Shown: piece after piece, positions 1 through 9,686 of the stretch | How the letters are laid out: the number at the start of each line of letters is the position of its first letter | How positions within the stretch are numbered: position 1 is the first letter of the stretch | Source of the DNA: Chromatiales bacterium | GTDB lineage: Bacteria > Pseudomonadota > Gammaproteobacteria > UBA6429 | Length of the DNA: 64,000 bases | NCBI GenBank assembly: GCA_027076405.1 | Contig: JALTJN010000365.1 | Location: 1-64,000, forward strand | Direction: 5' to 3' | The notes under the pieces: model-generated | Told to the model about the DNA's origin: nothing | What the model saw: only the letters and a program-made list of their open reading frames with translations | Database searches by the model: none | Translations under genes and position numbers: made by a program

Positions 1-59
1 TCGAACCCGCGACCCCCGGCGTGACAGGCCGGTATTCTAACCAGCTGAACTACCGCTCC
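1..59 (-). tRNA. tRNA-Asp (GUC), partial at the window edge
   Basis: The minus strand reads as a tRNA-Asp from its 5' end (GGAGCGGTAG) through the D arm and an anticodon loop with GTC to the T arm (GGGTTCGA). The 3' acceptor strand lies outside the window. It starts only 6 nt after the CCA end of tRNA-Val, so the two are almost certainly one transcript. Confidence 0.93.
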
Positions 60-65
60 GCGATT

Positions 66-141
66 TGGTGGGTGGTACAGGGATCGAACCTGTGACCCTC
101 GCCTTGTAAGGGCGATGCTCTACCAGCTGAGCTAACCACCC
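66..141 (-). tRNA. tRNA-Val (UAC)
   Basis: Complete minus-strand cloverleaf. The acceptor stem GGGTGGT pairs with ACCACCC, the anticodon loop contains TAC, the T loop is GGTTCGATCC, and a genome-encoded CCA lies at 66-68. The 5' end is only 15 nt downstream of the hupB stop codon and I see no terminator between them, so it is probably cut out of the hupB transcript. Confidence 0.96.
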
Positions 142-156
142 CTGATCGAACGCGCG

Positions 157-429
157 CTAGTTTAGTGCATCTTTAAATGCTTTACCAGCTTTAAATCCAG
201 GATTTTTTGATGCTTTGATTTGAATCTCTTCACCAGTACGAGGATTACGACCAACACGAGCTGCACGATCACGAACTGTGAATGTACCGAAGCCAGCAAT
301 CGCTACCTGGTCGCCTTTTGCTAATGTATCAATAATGCTGCTTACCATTGTATCAACAGCACGTGCTGCTGCTGCTTTTGAAATGTCTGCGCTTTCTGCT
401 ACAGCTTCTACGAGTTCTGATTTATTCAC
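157..429 (-). CDS. hupB: DNA-binding protein HU-beta
   Basis: A 90-residue HU/IHF-family nucleoid protein, the normal family length. It begins [21 protein letters not shown] and carries the conserved GFGTF turn and the DNA-contacting arm around RNPRTGE (about residues 61-67). It bends and compacts DNA as a dimer. The start codon is GTG, supported by a strong GGGGGAG ribosome-binding site. It lies downstream of lon on the same strand, as in many gammaproteobacteria, and is followed closely by two tRNA genes. A sigma-70 promoter and a terminator-like hairpin precede it (separate entries). HU-alpha cannot be excluded, but the lon neighbourhood favours HU-beta. Confidence 0.95.
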   Translation of the reverse strand: MNKSELVEAVAESADISKAAAARAVDTMVSSIIDTLAKGDQVAIAGFGTFTVRDRAARVGRNPRTGEEIQIKASKNPGFKAGKAFKDALN

Positions 430-454
430 TTAATTCTCCCCCTAATGGAATGAC

Positions 455-489
455 AAAAAAAAGACCGCTTAATAAAAACAAAAAGCGGT
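455..489 (-). promoter_or_regulatory. Terminator-like hairpin in the hupB leader
   Basis: On the minus strand ACCGCTT (489-483) pairs with AAGCGGT (470-464) around a 12-nt loop, followed by CTTTTTTTT (463-455). It looks like an intrinsic terminator. It lies downstream of the hupB promoter at 516-545 and about 26 nt upstream of the hupB start codon. It could terminate lon readthrough, attenuate hupB, or both. Confidence 0.55.
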
Positions 490-515
490 TTTTATATATT
501 TATTTAACTTATGAA

Positions 516-545
516 TTTATACCAATGCTAACTAGACTAGGTCAA
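516..545 (-). promoter_or_regulatory. Sigma-70 promoter for hupB
   Basis: On the minus strand TTGACC (545-540) and TATAAA (521-516) are separated by 18 nt. The -35 box matches five of six consensus bases. It lies between the lon stop and hupB and predicts a leader of roughly 80 nt that contains the terminator-like hairpin. Confidence 0.6.
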
Positions 546-593
546 GCGAACCATGCACAGTTTACTTGTATAGCCGCATAAAACCAGCACTTT

Positions 594-3002
594 TTAGTGA
601 GTTTGTATATTTGTACTATCAGTTTTTTTAGATTTGCTCACTTTTCCACCAGTTTCAGCACCTGTAAGTGGTTTTGGTGAAGTCACTAATGCAGTATCTA
701 AAACTTCATCGATCCATTGAACCGGTCTGACATCTAAATTTTCTTTTACGTTGTCTGGAATCTCAGTTAAATCTTTACGGTTTTCTTCCGGGATTAATAC
801 CGTTTTAATTCCTGCCCGATGTGCAGCAAGCAATTTTTCTTTCAAGCCACCAATCGGTAGTACTTCACCACGCAGAGTAATCTCCCCTGTCATGGCAACA
901 TCTTTACGTACTGCAATACCCGTCAATGCCGACACTAAAGCCGTACACATGCCGACACCGGCACTAGGACCATCTTTAGGAATAGCACCTTCAGGTACAT
1001 GAACGTGAATATCTTTTTTCTCAAAAAGCTCATCCTCGATACCTAAGACAGAAGCACGGTTTCGTACAACCGTCATCGCAGCCTGAATAGATTCTTTCAT
1101 CACATCGCCAAGCTGACCGGTGACACTGCTTTTACCCTTACCGGGCAAGACTGCTGTTTCAATGGTTAATAATTCACCACCCACTTCAGTCCATGCCAAA
1201 CCATTTACCTGACCGACCTGATCATTTTCATCAATGACACCGTAGCGGAAACGTTCAACACCTAAATATTTTTCAAGATTTTCACCGGTGATTTCAACAC
1301 TCGACACATCTTTATCGAGTAAAATTTCTTTAACAACCTTACGACATAGCTTGGCAATTTCACGTTCTAAATTACGTACACCTGCTTCACGCGTATAGTT
1401 ACGAATAATGCCGCGAACAGCATCTTCACTAATCTTTATTTCATCTTCTTTCAAACCATTATTTTTAATTTGTTTTTTCACTAAATATCGCATGGCAATA
1501 TTCAGTTTCTCATCTTCGGTATAACCCGATAAACGAATAACTTCCATACGATCTAATAATGGACCAGGAATATTCATGGTATTTGAAGTCGCAACAAACA
1601 TGACTTCTGACAAGTCGTAATCAACTTCCATATAGTGATCGTTAAAGGTATGGTTTTGTTCCGGATCAAGAACTTCTAGTAGTGCTGAAGCAGGATCACC
1701 ACGGAAGTCCATTGCCATTTTATCAATTTCATCTAAAAGGAATAATGGATTACGCGTTTCTACTTTAGCTAAATTCTGAATGATTTTACCCGGCATAGAA
1801 CCGATATAAGTACGACGATGACCACGAATCTCGGCTTCATCACGAACTCCACCGAGAGCCATACGCATAAACTTACGATTTGTTGCGCGTGCAATTGATT
1901 TACCGACAGAGGTTTTACCAACGCCAGGAGGGCCGACTAAACAAAGAATAGGCCCTTTCATTTTTTTCATGCGCTGTTGAACGGCAAGGTATTCAAGAAT
2001 ACGTTCTTTTACTTTTTCCAAACCATAATGATCTGCTTCTAACACTTCTTCAGCCTTAGAAAGATCGTTACGGATTTTACTGCGCTTTTTCCACGGTACT
2101 CCCACCATCCAGTCCAGATAGTTTCGAACAACAGTCGCTTCTGCCGACATAGGTGACATCATTTTTAATTTAGCAAATTCGGCTTTGGCTTTTTTCAAAG
2201 CTTCTTTTGACATGCCGGCACTCTCGATTTTCTTTTCGAGATCATCCATTTCATTAGGCACATCATCCATATCACCCAGTTCTTTCTGGATGGCTTTCAT
2301 TTGTTCATTTAAATAATATTCACGCTGACTTTTTTCCATCTGGCGCTTAACGCGACCGCGAATACGCTTTTCAACCTGCAGGATATCAATTTCAGATTCC
2401 ATCAAAACCATAAGGTGTTCGACGCGCTCATGTAAATCGACAATTTCCAGAACTTTTTGTTTCTCGTCTAACTTAAGCGACATGTGAGCCGCGATCGTAT
2501 CCACCATACGTTCTGCTTCTTCAATACTAGAAAGCGAAGTTAAAATTTCGGGTGGGATTTTTTTATTCAGCTTGACGTACTGATCAAACTGCGTTGTTAA
2601 AGAACGAATCAATACTTCAGACTCACGTTCGTCAATAACTTCATTTTCTAATACTTTTACCTGAGCGGTAAAATATTCTTCCTGTCCAAGAAAGTGAACA
2701 ATTCGCGCGCGTTTATTCCCTTCAACAAGAACCTTAACGGTGCCGTCAGGAAGTTTTAGTAATTGCAAGATACTTGAGACTGTACCGATTTCGTATAAAT
2801 CTTCCTGCGCAGGCTCATCTTTTGCTGCACTTTTTTGCGCAACTAATAAAATTTGTTTGCCATTGTCCATCGCGGCTTCTAATGCCTGAATAGATTTTTC
2901 ACGACCAACGAAAAGAGGGATAACCATGTGGGGATAAACCACAACATCACGTAGCGGTAAAATTGGAATTGCTGATAACTGGGTTTCGACCATTTCAGAC
3001 AT
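594..3002 (-). CDS. lon: ATP-dependent protease Lon
   Basis: An 802-residue cytoplasmic AAA+ serine protease, close to the roughly 784 residues of E. coli Lon. Domains in order: N-terminal substrate domain (about 10-205), coiled region (about 205-300), AAA+ module with Walker A GPPGVGKT (about 357-364) and Walker B FLLDEIDK, and the peptidase domain with the Ser680 (DGPSAG) and Lys723 (GGLKEKLL) dyad. It degrades misfolded and regulatory proteins. The short C-terminal tail is low in complexity. The gene is its own unit: a terminator ends clpX upstream, and the 5' region holds a sigma-32-like promoter. The ATG start is preceded by AGGAC. Confidence 0.98.
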   Translation of the reverse strand: MSEMVETQLSAIPILPLRDVVVYPHMVIPLFVGREKSIQALEAAMDNGKQILLVAQKSAAKDEPAQEDLYEIGTVSSILQLLKLPDGTVKVLVEGNKRARIVHFLGQEEYFTAQVKVLENEVIDERESEVLIRSLTTQFDQYVKLNKKIPPEILTSLSSIEEAERMVDTIAAHMSLKLDEKQKVLEIVDLHERVEHLMVLMESEIDILQVEKRIRGRVKRQMEKSQREYYLNEQMKAIQKELGDMDDVPNEMDDLEKKIESAGMSKEALKKAKAEFAKLKMMSPMSAEATVVRNYLDWMVGVPWKKRSKIRNDLSKAEEVLEADHYGLEKVKERILEYLAVQQRMKKMKGPILCLVGPPGVGKTSVGKSIARATNRKFMRMALGGVRDEAEIRGHRRTYIGSMPGKIIQNLAKVETRNPLFLLDEIDKMAMDFRGDPASALLEVLDPEQNHTFNDHYMEVDYDLSEVMFVATSNTMNIPGPLLDRMEVIRLSGYTEDEKLNIAMRYLVKKQIKNNGLKEDEIKISEDAVRGIIRNYTREAGVRNLEREIAKLCRKVVKEILLDKDVSSVEITGENLEKYLGVERFRYGVIDENDQVGQVNGLAWTEVGGELLTIETAVLPGKGKSSVTGQLGDVMKESIQAAMTVVRNRASVLGIEDELFEKKDIHVHVPEGAIPKDGPSAGVGMCTALVSALTGIAVRKDVAMTGEITLRGEVLPIGGLKEKLLAAHRAGIKTVLIPEENRKDLTEIPDNVKENLDVRPVQWIDEVLDTALVTSPKPLTGAETGGKVSKSKKTDSTNIQTH

Positions 3003-3060
3003 ATTGCTGTCCTGTAATTATATAATTTGCACGTTATTAAAAATAAATATTATCTAACGA

Positions 3061-3088
3061 TGTATGGTCAACTAATTGAAGTTTCAAG
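3061..3088 (-). promoter_or_regulatory. Sigma-32 (heat-shock)-like promoter for lon
   Basis: On the minus strand CTTGAAA (3088-3082) is an exact match to the sigma-32 -35 consensus. After a 12-nt spacer comes GACCATACA (3069-3061), which resembles the CCCCATNTA -10 element. Lon is a classic heat-shock regulon member. The site is about 60 nt upstream of the lon start. Confidence 0.55.
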
Positions 3089-3152
3089 GGTAATAAATGA
3101 AATAAGACCTCGTTAAATAATACTTTTTAAATATTCAATTTTTTCTATTTCC

Positions 3153-3186
3153 AAAAAAATAAAGGGGTATTAAAAAATACCCCTTT
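3153..3186 (-). terminator. Rho-independent terminator after clpX
   Basis: On the minus strand AAAGGGGTATT and AATACCCCTTT form a perfect 11-bp stem with a 4-nt loop (3186-3161), followed by ATTTTTTTGG. It starts 7 nt after the clpX stop codon and separates clpX from lon. Confidence 0.85.
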
Positions 3187-3192
3187 GTTTTG

Positions 3193-4473
3193 CTATTCGT
3201 CTGCCGAAGCGGTACGCGGTTCCAGATTTTCATAAATGAAAAGCGGTTCCCCTTCTCCGTCAATACATGAGTCATCAATAACCACCTTCTCGACGTTATC
3301 GAGTGACGGCAAGTCATACATGGTATCAAGCAAAGCATATTCTAAAATAGAGCGTAAGCCTCGGGCACCGGTTTTACGTTCCATTGCTTTTTCTGCAATC
3401 GCAGTCAATGCACTTTCACGGAATTCAAGCTCGCTGCCTTCCATTTCAAACATTTTTTGGTATTGCTTAGTTAATGCATTCTTTGGCTCGGTTAAGATAC
3501 GCACTAATGCATCTTCATCAAGTTCGCTTAATGTCGCAACAACCGGTAAACGTCCGACAAACTCGGGAATTAAACCAAAGCGAGTGAGATCTTCGGGTTC
3601 AACAGTGTGAACAATCTCGCTTGCACTTTTCTTGTCATCTTTACCTTTAACTTCAGCGCCAAAACCAATGCCGCCTTTTTCAGAACGATCACGAATAATG
3701 CGATCTAAACCGGCAAATGCACCACCACATACAAATAAAATATTTGATGTATCAACTTGTAAAAATTCTTGCTGTGGATGTTTCCGCCCACCTTGAGGAG
3801 GAACAGAAGCAATCGTGCCTTCAATTAATTTTAATAAGGCTTGTTGTACACCTTCACCGGAAACATCACGGGTGATTGAAGGGTTATCTGACTTGCGAGA
3901 AATTTTATCGATTTCGTCGATATAGACAATACCCGTTTGAGCTTTCTCTACATCGTAATCACATTTTTGTAATAACTTCTGAATGATGTTTTCAACGTCT
4001 TCACCGACATAACCGGCTTCGGTTAAGGTGGTTGCATCTGCAATAGTAAAAGGCACATCTAATAAACGGGCAAGTGTTTCTGCTAGCAGTGTTTTACCAC
4101 AACCTGTTGGACCAATTAGAAGGATATTACTTTTAGACAGCTCAACATCATCTTTTTTCAGGCCGGTTTCTAATCGTTTATAGTGATTATAAACTGCAAC
4201 GGCAAGTACACGTTTAGCCTTTTCCTGACCAATAACGTATTCGTCTAAAATATCATTAATTTCATGTGGTGTCGGAAGTGCATCACCCTCTGCTTTACTG
4301 GACTGTTCCTGAATTTCTTCACGAATAATGTCACTGCACAGTTCTACACATTCATCACAAACAAAGACTGAAGGTCCTGCTATCAGCTTACGCACTTCAT
4401 GCTGGCTTTTGCCACAAAAAGAGCAGTACAACAGTTTGTTTCCACCGTCTCCGGTGCTTTTATCATCACTCAT
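3193..4473 (-). CDS. clpX: ClpX, ATPase subunit of the ClpXP protease
   Basis: A 426-residue AAA+ unfoldase, the usual length. The N-terminal zinc-binding domain has Cys17, Cys20, Cys39 and Cys42 and recruits adaptors and substrates. The AAA+ module shows Walker A GPTGCGKT and Walker B VYIDEIDK. ClpX unfolds ssrA-tagged and other substrates and feeds them into ClpP. It lies 135 nt downstream of clpP on the same strand, with a large stem-loop in the gap and a strong terminator after it, so clpP-clpX form one unit with a possible processing point. Confidence 0.98.
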   Translation of the reverse strand: MSDDKSTGDGGNKLLYCSFCGKSQHEVRKLIAGPSVFVCDECVELCSDIIREEIQEQSSKAEGDALPTPHEINDILDEYVIGQEKAKRVLAVAVYNHYKRLETGLKKDDVELSKSNILLIGPTGCGKTLLAETLARLLDVPFTIADATTLTEAGYVGEDVENIIQKLLQKCDYDVEKAQTGIVYIDEIDKISRKSDNPSITRDVSGEGVQQALLKLIEGTIASVPPQGGRKHPQQEFLQVDTSNILFVCGGAFAGLDRIIRDRSEKGGIGFGAEVKGKDDKKSASEIVHTVEPEDLTRFGLIPEFVGRLPVVATLSELDEDALVRILTEPKNALTKQYQKMFEMEGSELEFRESALTAIAEKAMERKTGARGLRSILEYALLDTMYDLPSLDNVEKVVIDDSCIDGEGEPLFIYENLEPRTASADE

Positions 4474-4513
4474 GTTATTCGCCTCACCACGAACATTATC
4501 AACCTATATACCA

Positions 4514-4552
4514 TGCGGCGTTTTAATGACTTTTTCAAGTCATGACGTCGCA
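4514..4552 (-). other. Stem-loop between clpP and clpX
   Basis: TGCGGCGT (4514-4521) pairs with ACGTCGCA (4545-4552) with one G-U pair in RNA, and inside it ATGACTT (4526-4532) pairs perfectly with AAGTCAT (4537-4543). On the clpX coding strand no U-tract follows, so it is not a typical terminator for this operon. It sits about 40 nt before the clpX start and may be an mRNA processing, stability or partial-termination element. Confidence 0.5.
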
Positions 4553-4608
4553 TTTTTGCCCTTGATTTTGCTCGTATTTTGTACAGTAGCAGTCTAAATT
4601 AAAGGCTA

Positions 4609-5241
4609 TTAATCTTCTGACGATTTTGGTCTTTGTGACATCACTTCATCAATCAGACCATATTCAACCGAATCAACCGCGTTCATAAAGAAATCACGAT
4701 CAGTATCTTGTTGGATCACATCTATCGGCTTTCCTGTATGTTCGGCAAGAATCTTATTTAATCGTTCCCGAACTTCTAAAATTTCCTTGGCATGGATCTC
4801 AATATCACTTGCCTGTCCCTGAAAACCGCCTAATGGCTGGTGAATCATGGTACGAGCATGAGGTAAAGCATAGCGTTTATCTGCTGCGCCACCGGCTAGT
4901 AATAAAGCACCCATACTGGCTGCCTGCCCAATACACAAGGTACTGACATCCGGTTTAATAAACTGCATCGTGTCATAAATTGACAAACCTGCTGTCACCG
5001 AGCCACCGGGTGAATTAATATACAAATAAATGTCCTTATCCGGATTTTCTGATTCCAGAAAAAGCATTTGGGCAACCACCAGATTTGCCATGTGGTCTTC
5101 AACCTGACCAACCAAAAATATAATGCGTTCCTTCAGTAATCTTGAATAAATATCATATGAGCGTTCACCTCGTGAAGTTTGCTCAACAACCATAGGAACT
5201 AACTGGCTCATTATCTCTGTATTATTGATTTTATCGGTCAC
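4609..5241 (-). CDS. clpP: ClpP, proteolytic subunit of ClpXP/ClpAP
   Basis: A 210-residue serine peptidase of the ClpP family at normal length. It shows the nucleophile Ser109 in GQAASMGA, the catalytic His134 in MIHQPLGG, and the oxyanion region SPGGSV. It forms the tetradecameric chamber capped by ClpX. The start codon is GTG, preceded by AAGGAT. It lies 105 nt downstream of tig and upstream of clpX, all on the minus strand, the standard chaperone-protease order. Confidence 0.98.
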   Translation of the reverse strand: MTDKINNTEIMSQLVPMVVEQTSRGERSYDIYSRLLKERIIFLVGQVEDHMANLVVAQMLFLESENPDKDIYLYINSPGGSVTAGLSIYDTMQFIKPDVSTLCIGQAASMGALLLAGGAADKRYALPHARTMIHQPLGGFQGQASDIEIHAKEILEVRERLNKILAEHTGKPIDVIQQDTDRDFFMNAVDSVEYGLIDEVMSQRPKSSED

Positions 5242-5289
5242 GGAAACTTATCCTTAAGGGTAAATTGTTAAATATTTAATGTTTTTTCA

Positions 5290-5332
5290 CTGAAACTATG
5301 GCTGCTTTATCGAGCAAAAGCAGCCTTTTCAG
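5290..5332 (-). other. Stem-loop between tig and clpP
   Basis: CTGAAA (5290-5295) pairs with TTTCAG (5327-5332), and inside it GGCTGCTTT (5300-5308) pairs with AAAGCAGCC (5317-5325). No U-tract follows on the coding (minus) strand. It could adjust the tig:clpP transcript ratio by partial termination or processing. Confidence 0.5.
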
Positions 5333-5346
5333 AACCAGTACAAGCA

Positions 5347-6657
5347 CTATCTATTTTGTTCTGAATCCATAATTTCTTTGAATGTTACACTCTTATCGAC
5401 CACTTTCGCTTTTTCCATAGCCCAATCGACAATTTGTTCTTCAGTTACCAGCGCACGAACTTCTGACATGCGTTGCTGATCACTATTATACCAGTCGACA
5501 ACCTGTTGAGGCTGCTCATACGGTGCGGCAATTTCTTCAATCTTTTTCTTAACGCGGTCTTCGTCAGCTTCCATTTTCTCGGATTTGACGATTTCAGACA
5601 TAATTAAGCCTAACTTTACTCGACGAATAGCTTGATCTGCAAACATGCCAGCATCGAGCTGAAGACCTTGATCTTGCATACCCTGTTGCTTCAGGTTTTC
5701 CAGCATATTCTTCTTAATCGCTTCTGATTCTTCTTCAATTAACTGTTTAGGCACTTCAAAATCATGCGCATTAATCAAAGCGTCCATCACTGCAGATTTT
5801 GTTTTCGTATTTAAACGATTATCGAGCTCCAATTGCATGCTGGCTTTAATTTCTTTGTGCATATTTTCAAGACTTGCATCTTTAATGCCTAACTTTTTAG
5901 CAAATTCATCATCTAATTCAGGTAATTTTGCTTCTTCTACCTTATTAATATGAGTATCAAATTGAGCTGGTTTACCCGCCAATTCTTTAGCATGGTAATC
6001 ATCCGGGAAAGTCACATTTAAAGTGACATCATCGCCCGCTTTTGCACCGATTAAGCCTTCTTCAAAGCCTTTAATCATGCGGCCACTACCTAACTCAATA
6101 GGCATATCGTTTGCTTCACCACCGGGAAAAAGCTCTCCATCGATCATGCCTTTAAAATTAATATTTAGCTGATCGCCTTCTTTAGCGGCACGATCAACTG
6201 AAACCCATTCTTTATGCTGGCCACGAACCGTTTCTAACATTTCAGCAACATCAGCATCGGTGATTTCTGCAACCGGCTTTTCAATGGTTTCTTTCGATAA
6301 ATCACCTAATTTTACTTCTGGGTAGATTTCAAATAAGGCTGTGTATTCCATGCCCTGACCGGGATCGCTTTTAAGAGAATCAATGCGAGGCTGACCTGCC
6401 GGGTTTAATTTTTCCTGTCCAATCGCTTCATATAAAGTCGACTGCAGTACATCACCCACAACTTCCTGACGAACTTGCTGCTCATATTGCTGCTTAACAA
6501 TTTTTAAAGGCACCTTGCCAGGACGAAAACCCTTAACTTTTACAGTTTTCGTCATATCTTGAAGACGACCATCAACAACTGTGGAGATACGTTCTTCTTC
6601 AATCGCAACTGTCATTTTGCGCTCAAGACCATTGGTGGTTTCAACAGAAACTTGCAT
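5347..6657 (-). CDS. tig: Trigger factor, ribosome-associated chaperone
   Basis: A 436-residue trigger factor. The N-terminal ribosome-binding domain contains the signature loop VKGFRPGKVP at about residues 40-49 (E. coli GFRxGKxP). A central FKBP-type peptidyl-prolyl isomerase domain covers about 150-245, and a long helical C-terminal chaperone domain follows. It binds the ribosome near L23 and shields nascent chains. It is the first protein gene of the tig-clpP-clpX run. tRNA-Leu ends 46 nt upstream on the same strand. Confidence 0.97.
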   Translation of the reverse strand: MQVSVETTNGLERKMTVAIEEERISTVVDGRLQDMTKTVKVKGFRPGKVPLKIVKQQYEQQVRQEVVGDVLQSTLYEAIGQEKLNPAGQPRIDSLKSDPGQGMEYTALFEIYPEVKLGDLSKETIEKPVAEITDADVAEMLETVRGQHKEWVSVDRAAKEGDQLNINFKGMIDGELFPGGEANDMPIELGSGRMIKGFEEGLIGAKAGDDVTLNVTFPDDYHAKELAGKPAQFDTHINKVEEAKLPELDDEFAKKLGIKDASLENMHKEIKASMQLELDNRLNTKTKSAVMDALINAHDFEVPKQLIEEESEAIKKNMLENLKQQGMQDQGLQLDAGMFADQAIRRVKLGLIMSEIVKSEKMEADEDRVKKKIEEIAAPYEQPQQVVDWYNSDQQRMSEVRALVTEEQIVDWAMEKAKVVDKSVTFKEIMDSEQNR

Positions 6658-6703
6658 TGCCTTTATCCTCTATTTCAATCAGAAATTGTTTGTTTTTAAA
6701 AAA

Positions 6704-6788
6704 TGGTGCGGATGGAGAGACTCGAACTCTCACGCCTTACGGCAGCAGAACCTAAATCTACCGTGTATACCAATTTCACCACATCCGC
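6704..6788 (-). tRNA. tRNA-Leu (UAG)
   Basis: A minus-strand class II tRNA. The acceptor GCGGATG pairs with CATCCGC, the discriminator is A, and the CCA is genome-encoded (6704-6706). The anticodon loop TTTAGGT contains TAG, and there is a long variable arm. No terminator is visible between it and tig, so the two may be one transcript. Confidence 0.95.
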
Positions 6789-6804
6789 ATAAATTTGAGA
6801 CCGA

Positions 6805-6833
6805 AGTATACCGGCTCAGGAGGTTTAGTGGAA
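6805..6833 (-). promoter_or_regulatory. Likely promoter for tRNA-Leu (and tig)
   Basis: On the minus strand the -10 box TATACT (6810-6805) ends about 16 nt before the tRNA 5' end. The hexamer 17 nt upstream, TTCCAC, is a weak -35. The rest of the gap up to the kinase gene stop at 7086 is AT-rich and I see no gene, RNA or convincing terminator in it. Confidence 0.4.
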
Positions 6834-7085
6834 ATCTATCAAAGTGAATAGATAAGAACCCTTTACACACTAAACAAGGGCTTTATTTGTAAACTTTGCT
6901 GAATTTCAACGGCGCTATTCAAACATGCTTAGTGTGAAGAATCAAGATAATATTATAAGCTATTGAATTTAATAAACAATATTATAAAAGCTAGCTAATT
7001 TATACGGTTTATCAGGAGAAAGTCCCTTATAAAGCTGTCAAAATCAGGGAAGTATTATTTTATGATATTAAAAATATTCGATATT

Positions 7086-9677
7086 TTATTTTATTCCAGC
7101 CTGAATTCTGCGAGACAAACTATTCAAACTCTTAATATGCGAACGTACGCCACTGTAGTTTTCTTTCGTTAATTCAAACTCGATATTAAGCATCAGTTTA
7201 TATAAGTCGTCAAAACCAAAATTACCACTTGTGCCTTTCAAACTATGCACTTCGTCGCGGAGTTTATCCCAGTTTTTGTTTTGTTCACATTGATTAATAC
7301 TTTCCATATAATTTGGCAGCTTATTAACAAAACGCAGAACCAGATCTTTCATATCGGGTTCATCAATTAACAAGGTCGATTCGATCGGAGAATTATCTTC
7401 TTCTTCATCTGATACAGCAAGATATTGACTTATACTCGCCTTGAACTGATGTTGTGAAATCGGCTTTTGAATAAAATCATCACAACCTGCTTCATAGCAG
7501 GCATCAACATCTTCTTTCATTGCGTTTGCCGTTAAAGCAACAATAGGTTTTGTATATCCTGTTTCCCGTAACCGTAAAACAGCATCGATCCCATTCATGA
7601 CCGGCATTTGCATATCCATTAAAATCAAATCAAAATTTTCTTTTGCTATTTGCTCTATCGCCTCTTTACCATTATTAACGACAATAACATCCGCACCTAA
7701 TTTATTCAGATACATTGAAACCAGTCTTTGGTTATCAACATTATCTTCTGCCAATAAAACTTTACCCTTAACCTTTACTTCTAACACATCAACAATTGAT
7801 TGTGATGGCGGCATTTTTCTCTCTGGTAAAAAATCATATAAATGACTTTTATCTATTTCACCGGTAAAGATGCTAAGAGAAAAACAACTTCCGACACCAG
7901 GAGTACTTTTAACTCTAATTTCCCCTCCCAGTTTTTTTGCCAACTGTTGTGATAAATGTAATCCTAAACCGGTACCGCCATATTGACGCGTTGTAGAAGT
8001 ATCGGCTTGTGTAAAGGGATTGAAAATTTTATCAATTTGTTCTGAACTAAGACCTACCCCCGAATCTATTACTTCTACGTTTAACATGTTGTCTTTTAAA
8101 TCAAATGATACTTTAACCTTAACCCCGCCCTTTTCAGTAAACTTAACAGCATTGTTACAGAGGTTAATAATAATTTGTTTCAATCGAACCGGATCAGTAA
8201 CAATGCTGTCCGGCACCGGAAATTTATATTCAATATCAAACGATATTCCCTTGGCTTCTGACATAAGAGAGATGAGGGATTTCACATCGTCAAACAATTC
8301 AAACAAAGAAACGTCTAATTGCTCGACCTCCAGTTTATCTGCTTCAACTTTCGACAAGTCTAAAATGTCATTAATGATTTGCATCAAATGCTTGCCACTA
8401 CGTATAACAGTATTAATCGACTGTACACGCTCAGGCATACTTTGAGATGTATCAAGCAGTGATTCAGAAAAGCCAATGATAGCCGTTAATGGTGTTCTTA
8501 TCTCATGACTCATATTTGCCAAAAAAGTACTTTTAGCAATATTGGCTGTTTCGGCAGCCATTTTTTCCAGTTTGGCTTCGTGAGCTTGCGCTAAAGCTTC
8601 TTTACGTTGAGTAATTTCAAGTGCATAGCCATGTACCATTTGCTGATTTACTACTGGAGAAAACGTCCATAAAAAGGTTCGATTTTTATAATTGGATTCA
8701 ACTGCCTGCATGCTTTCATTTTTTTGAATACATTGATGAATAATATCTTCGATGTTCTCAGGTAACAGCAAATGCATCTGTGTCTGATGTATATTTAAAG
8801 TATCAATTAATTTATTACCATAAGGATTTAGATAAAGTACCTCGCCGTTAATATCCATCGAAAGTACAATATTAGGATTCATTTCAGGAAATTGAGCGAG
8901 TCGTTCCATTTCCATCAAGGTAGATTTCAACGTCAGGCTTTCATCATATAAACTTGCTGATGCTTTATTCAACGCAATACCAAGATGTTCCAGCTCAACC
9001 GATGATTTACTAACTAAAAGTTCTGTGCCTTTTATACTGTCGAGTTCGTCAGCAAAATCCGTATAGCGTTCTATTGCACTAACCGATTTACGCACATACA
9101 AAATCAACAGCACAACAACCAGAAGAATAATAATAAAACCTTCTATAATATATTTATTAATTATCTCTTGTTTTAACAGGGCAATAGGTTTAAGGCTGGA
9201 AGTAATCTTTACCCAACCTATCAATTCACCTAATACAATCGGCTGCCATACAATCATGACCTCATCATTAATGACATGAAAGCCTTTATTACCCTTGGGC
9301 AAAGTCAAAGCAGGCTGAGAATATTTTATAATTGGAGGTCCGTTATCTTGCCGGGTAATATCTCCTAATAACTTTCCCTTTACATCACTTAACTGAATTT
9401 TATCAACCCCGGGGAATTCTATTGTTCGCAATAATAACTGTTCCAGCGAACTATAATCTCTTGAAATTAAATGAACCGCACTCACAGAAGCAATATTTTT
9501 AGCCAGCACTTTTGCTTGCAGTTGCATGTTTTCAGTAATTTTATTAATTTGATCCTGAGTGGTATGCCAGGTGTACGCGGCGATCGATAATGAAAGTAGT
9601 AGCGAAACATATAACGCAAGCTGAAACATCAGCTTGCGTGGCCATAGCTTGCTAAAATTTAATACAGGAAATGCCAT
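7086..9677 (-). CDS. Membrane-bound hybrid sensor histidine kinase (BarA-like layout)
   Basis: An 863-residue phosphorelay kinase. In order: membrane segment at about 17-37, periplasmic sensor (about 38-170), second membrane segment (about 176-196), a PAS-like region (about 260-358), HisKA with His391 in NMSHEIRTP, an ATPase domain with DSGVGL and GGTGLGL, a receiver with phospho-acceptor Asp688 (LILMDMQMP), and a C-terminal HPt with His811 (HSLKGTSGNFG). All four phosphorelay stations look intact. No response regulator partner lies next to it. The tandem-thioredoxin gene ends 9 nt upstream on the same strand, so the two look co-expressed. BarA itself is possible, but the sensor region does not decide it. 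Confidence 0.9.
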   Translation of the reverse strand: MAFPVLNFSKLWPRKLMFQLALYVSLLLSLSIAAYTWHTTQDQINKITENMQLQAKVLAKNIASVSAVHLISRDYSSLEQLLLRTIEFPGVDKIQLSDVKGKLLGDITRQDNGPPIIKYSQPALTLPKGNKGFHVINDEVMIVWQPIVLGELIGWVKITSSLKPIALLKQEIINKYIIEGFIIILLVVVLLILYVRKSVSAIERYTDFADELDSIKGTELLVSKSSVELEHLGIALNKASASLYDESLTLKSTLMEMERLAQFPEMNPNIVLSMDINGEVLYLNPYGNKLIDTLNIHQTQMHLLLPENIEDIIHQCIQKNESMQAVESNYKNRTFLWTFSPVVNQQMVHGYALEITQRKEALAQAHEAKLEKMAAETANIAKSTFLANMSHEIRTPLTAIIGFSESLLDTSQSMPERVQSINTVIRSGKHLMQIINDILDLSKVEADKLEVEQLDVSLFELFDDVKSLISLMSEAKGISFDIEYKFPVPDSIVTDPVRLKQIIINLCNNAVKFTEKGGVKVKVSFDLKDNMLNVEVIDSGVGLSSEQIDKIFNPFTQADTSTTRQYGGTGLGLHLSQQLAKKLGGEIRVKSTPGVGSCFSLSIFTGEIDKSHLYDFLPERKMPPSQSIVDVLEVKVKGKVLLAEDNVDNQRLVSMYLNKLGADVIVVNNGKEAIEQIAKENFDLILMDMQMPVMNGIDAVLRLRETGYTKPIVALTANAMKEDVDACYEAGCDDFIQKPISQHQFKASISQYLAVSDEEEDNSPIESTLLIDEPDMKDLVLRFVNKLPNYMESINQCEQNKNWDKLRDEVHSLKGTSGNFGFDDLYKLMLNIEFELTKENYSGVRSHIKSLNSLSRRIQAGIK

Positions 9678-9686
9678 TATATATTA

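Noticed and set aside
6581..6847. Plus-strand frame across the tig start and tRNA-Leu
   Set aside because: The translation WCGWRDSNSHALRQQNLN is a well-known artefact of translating tRNA genes in reverse.
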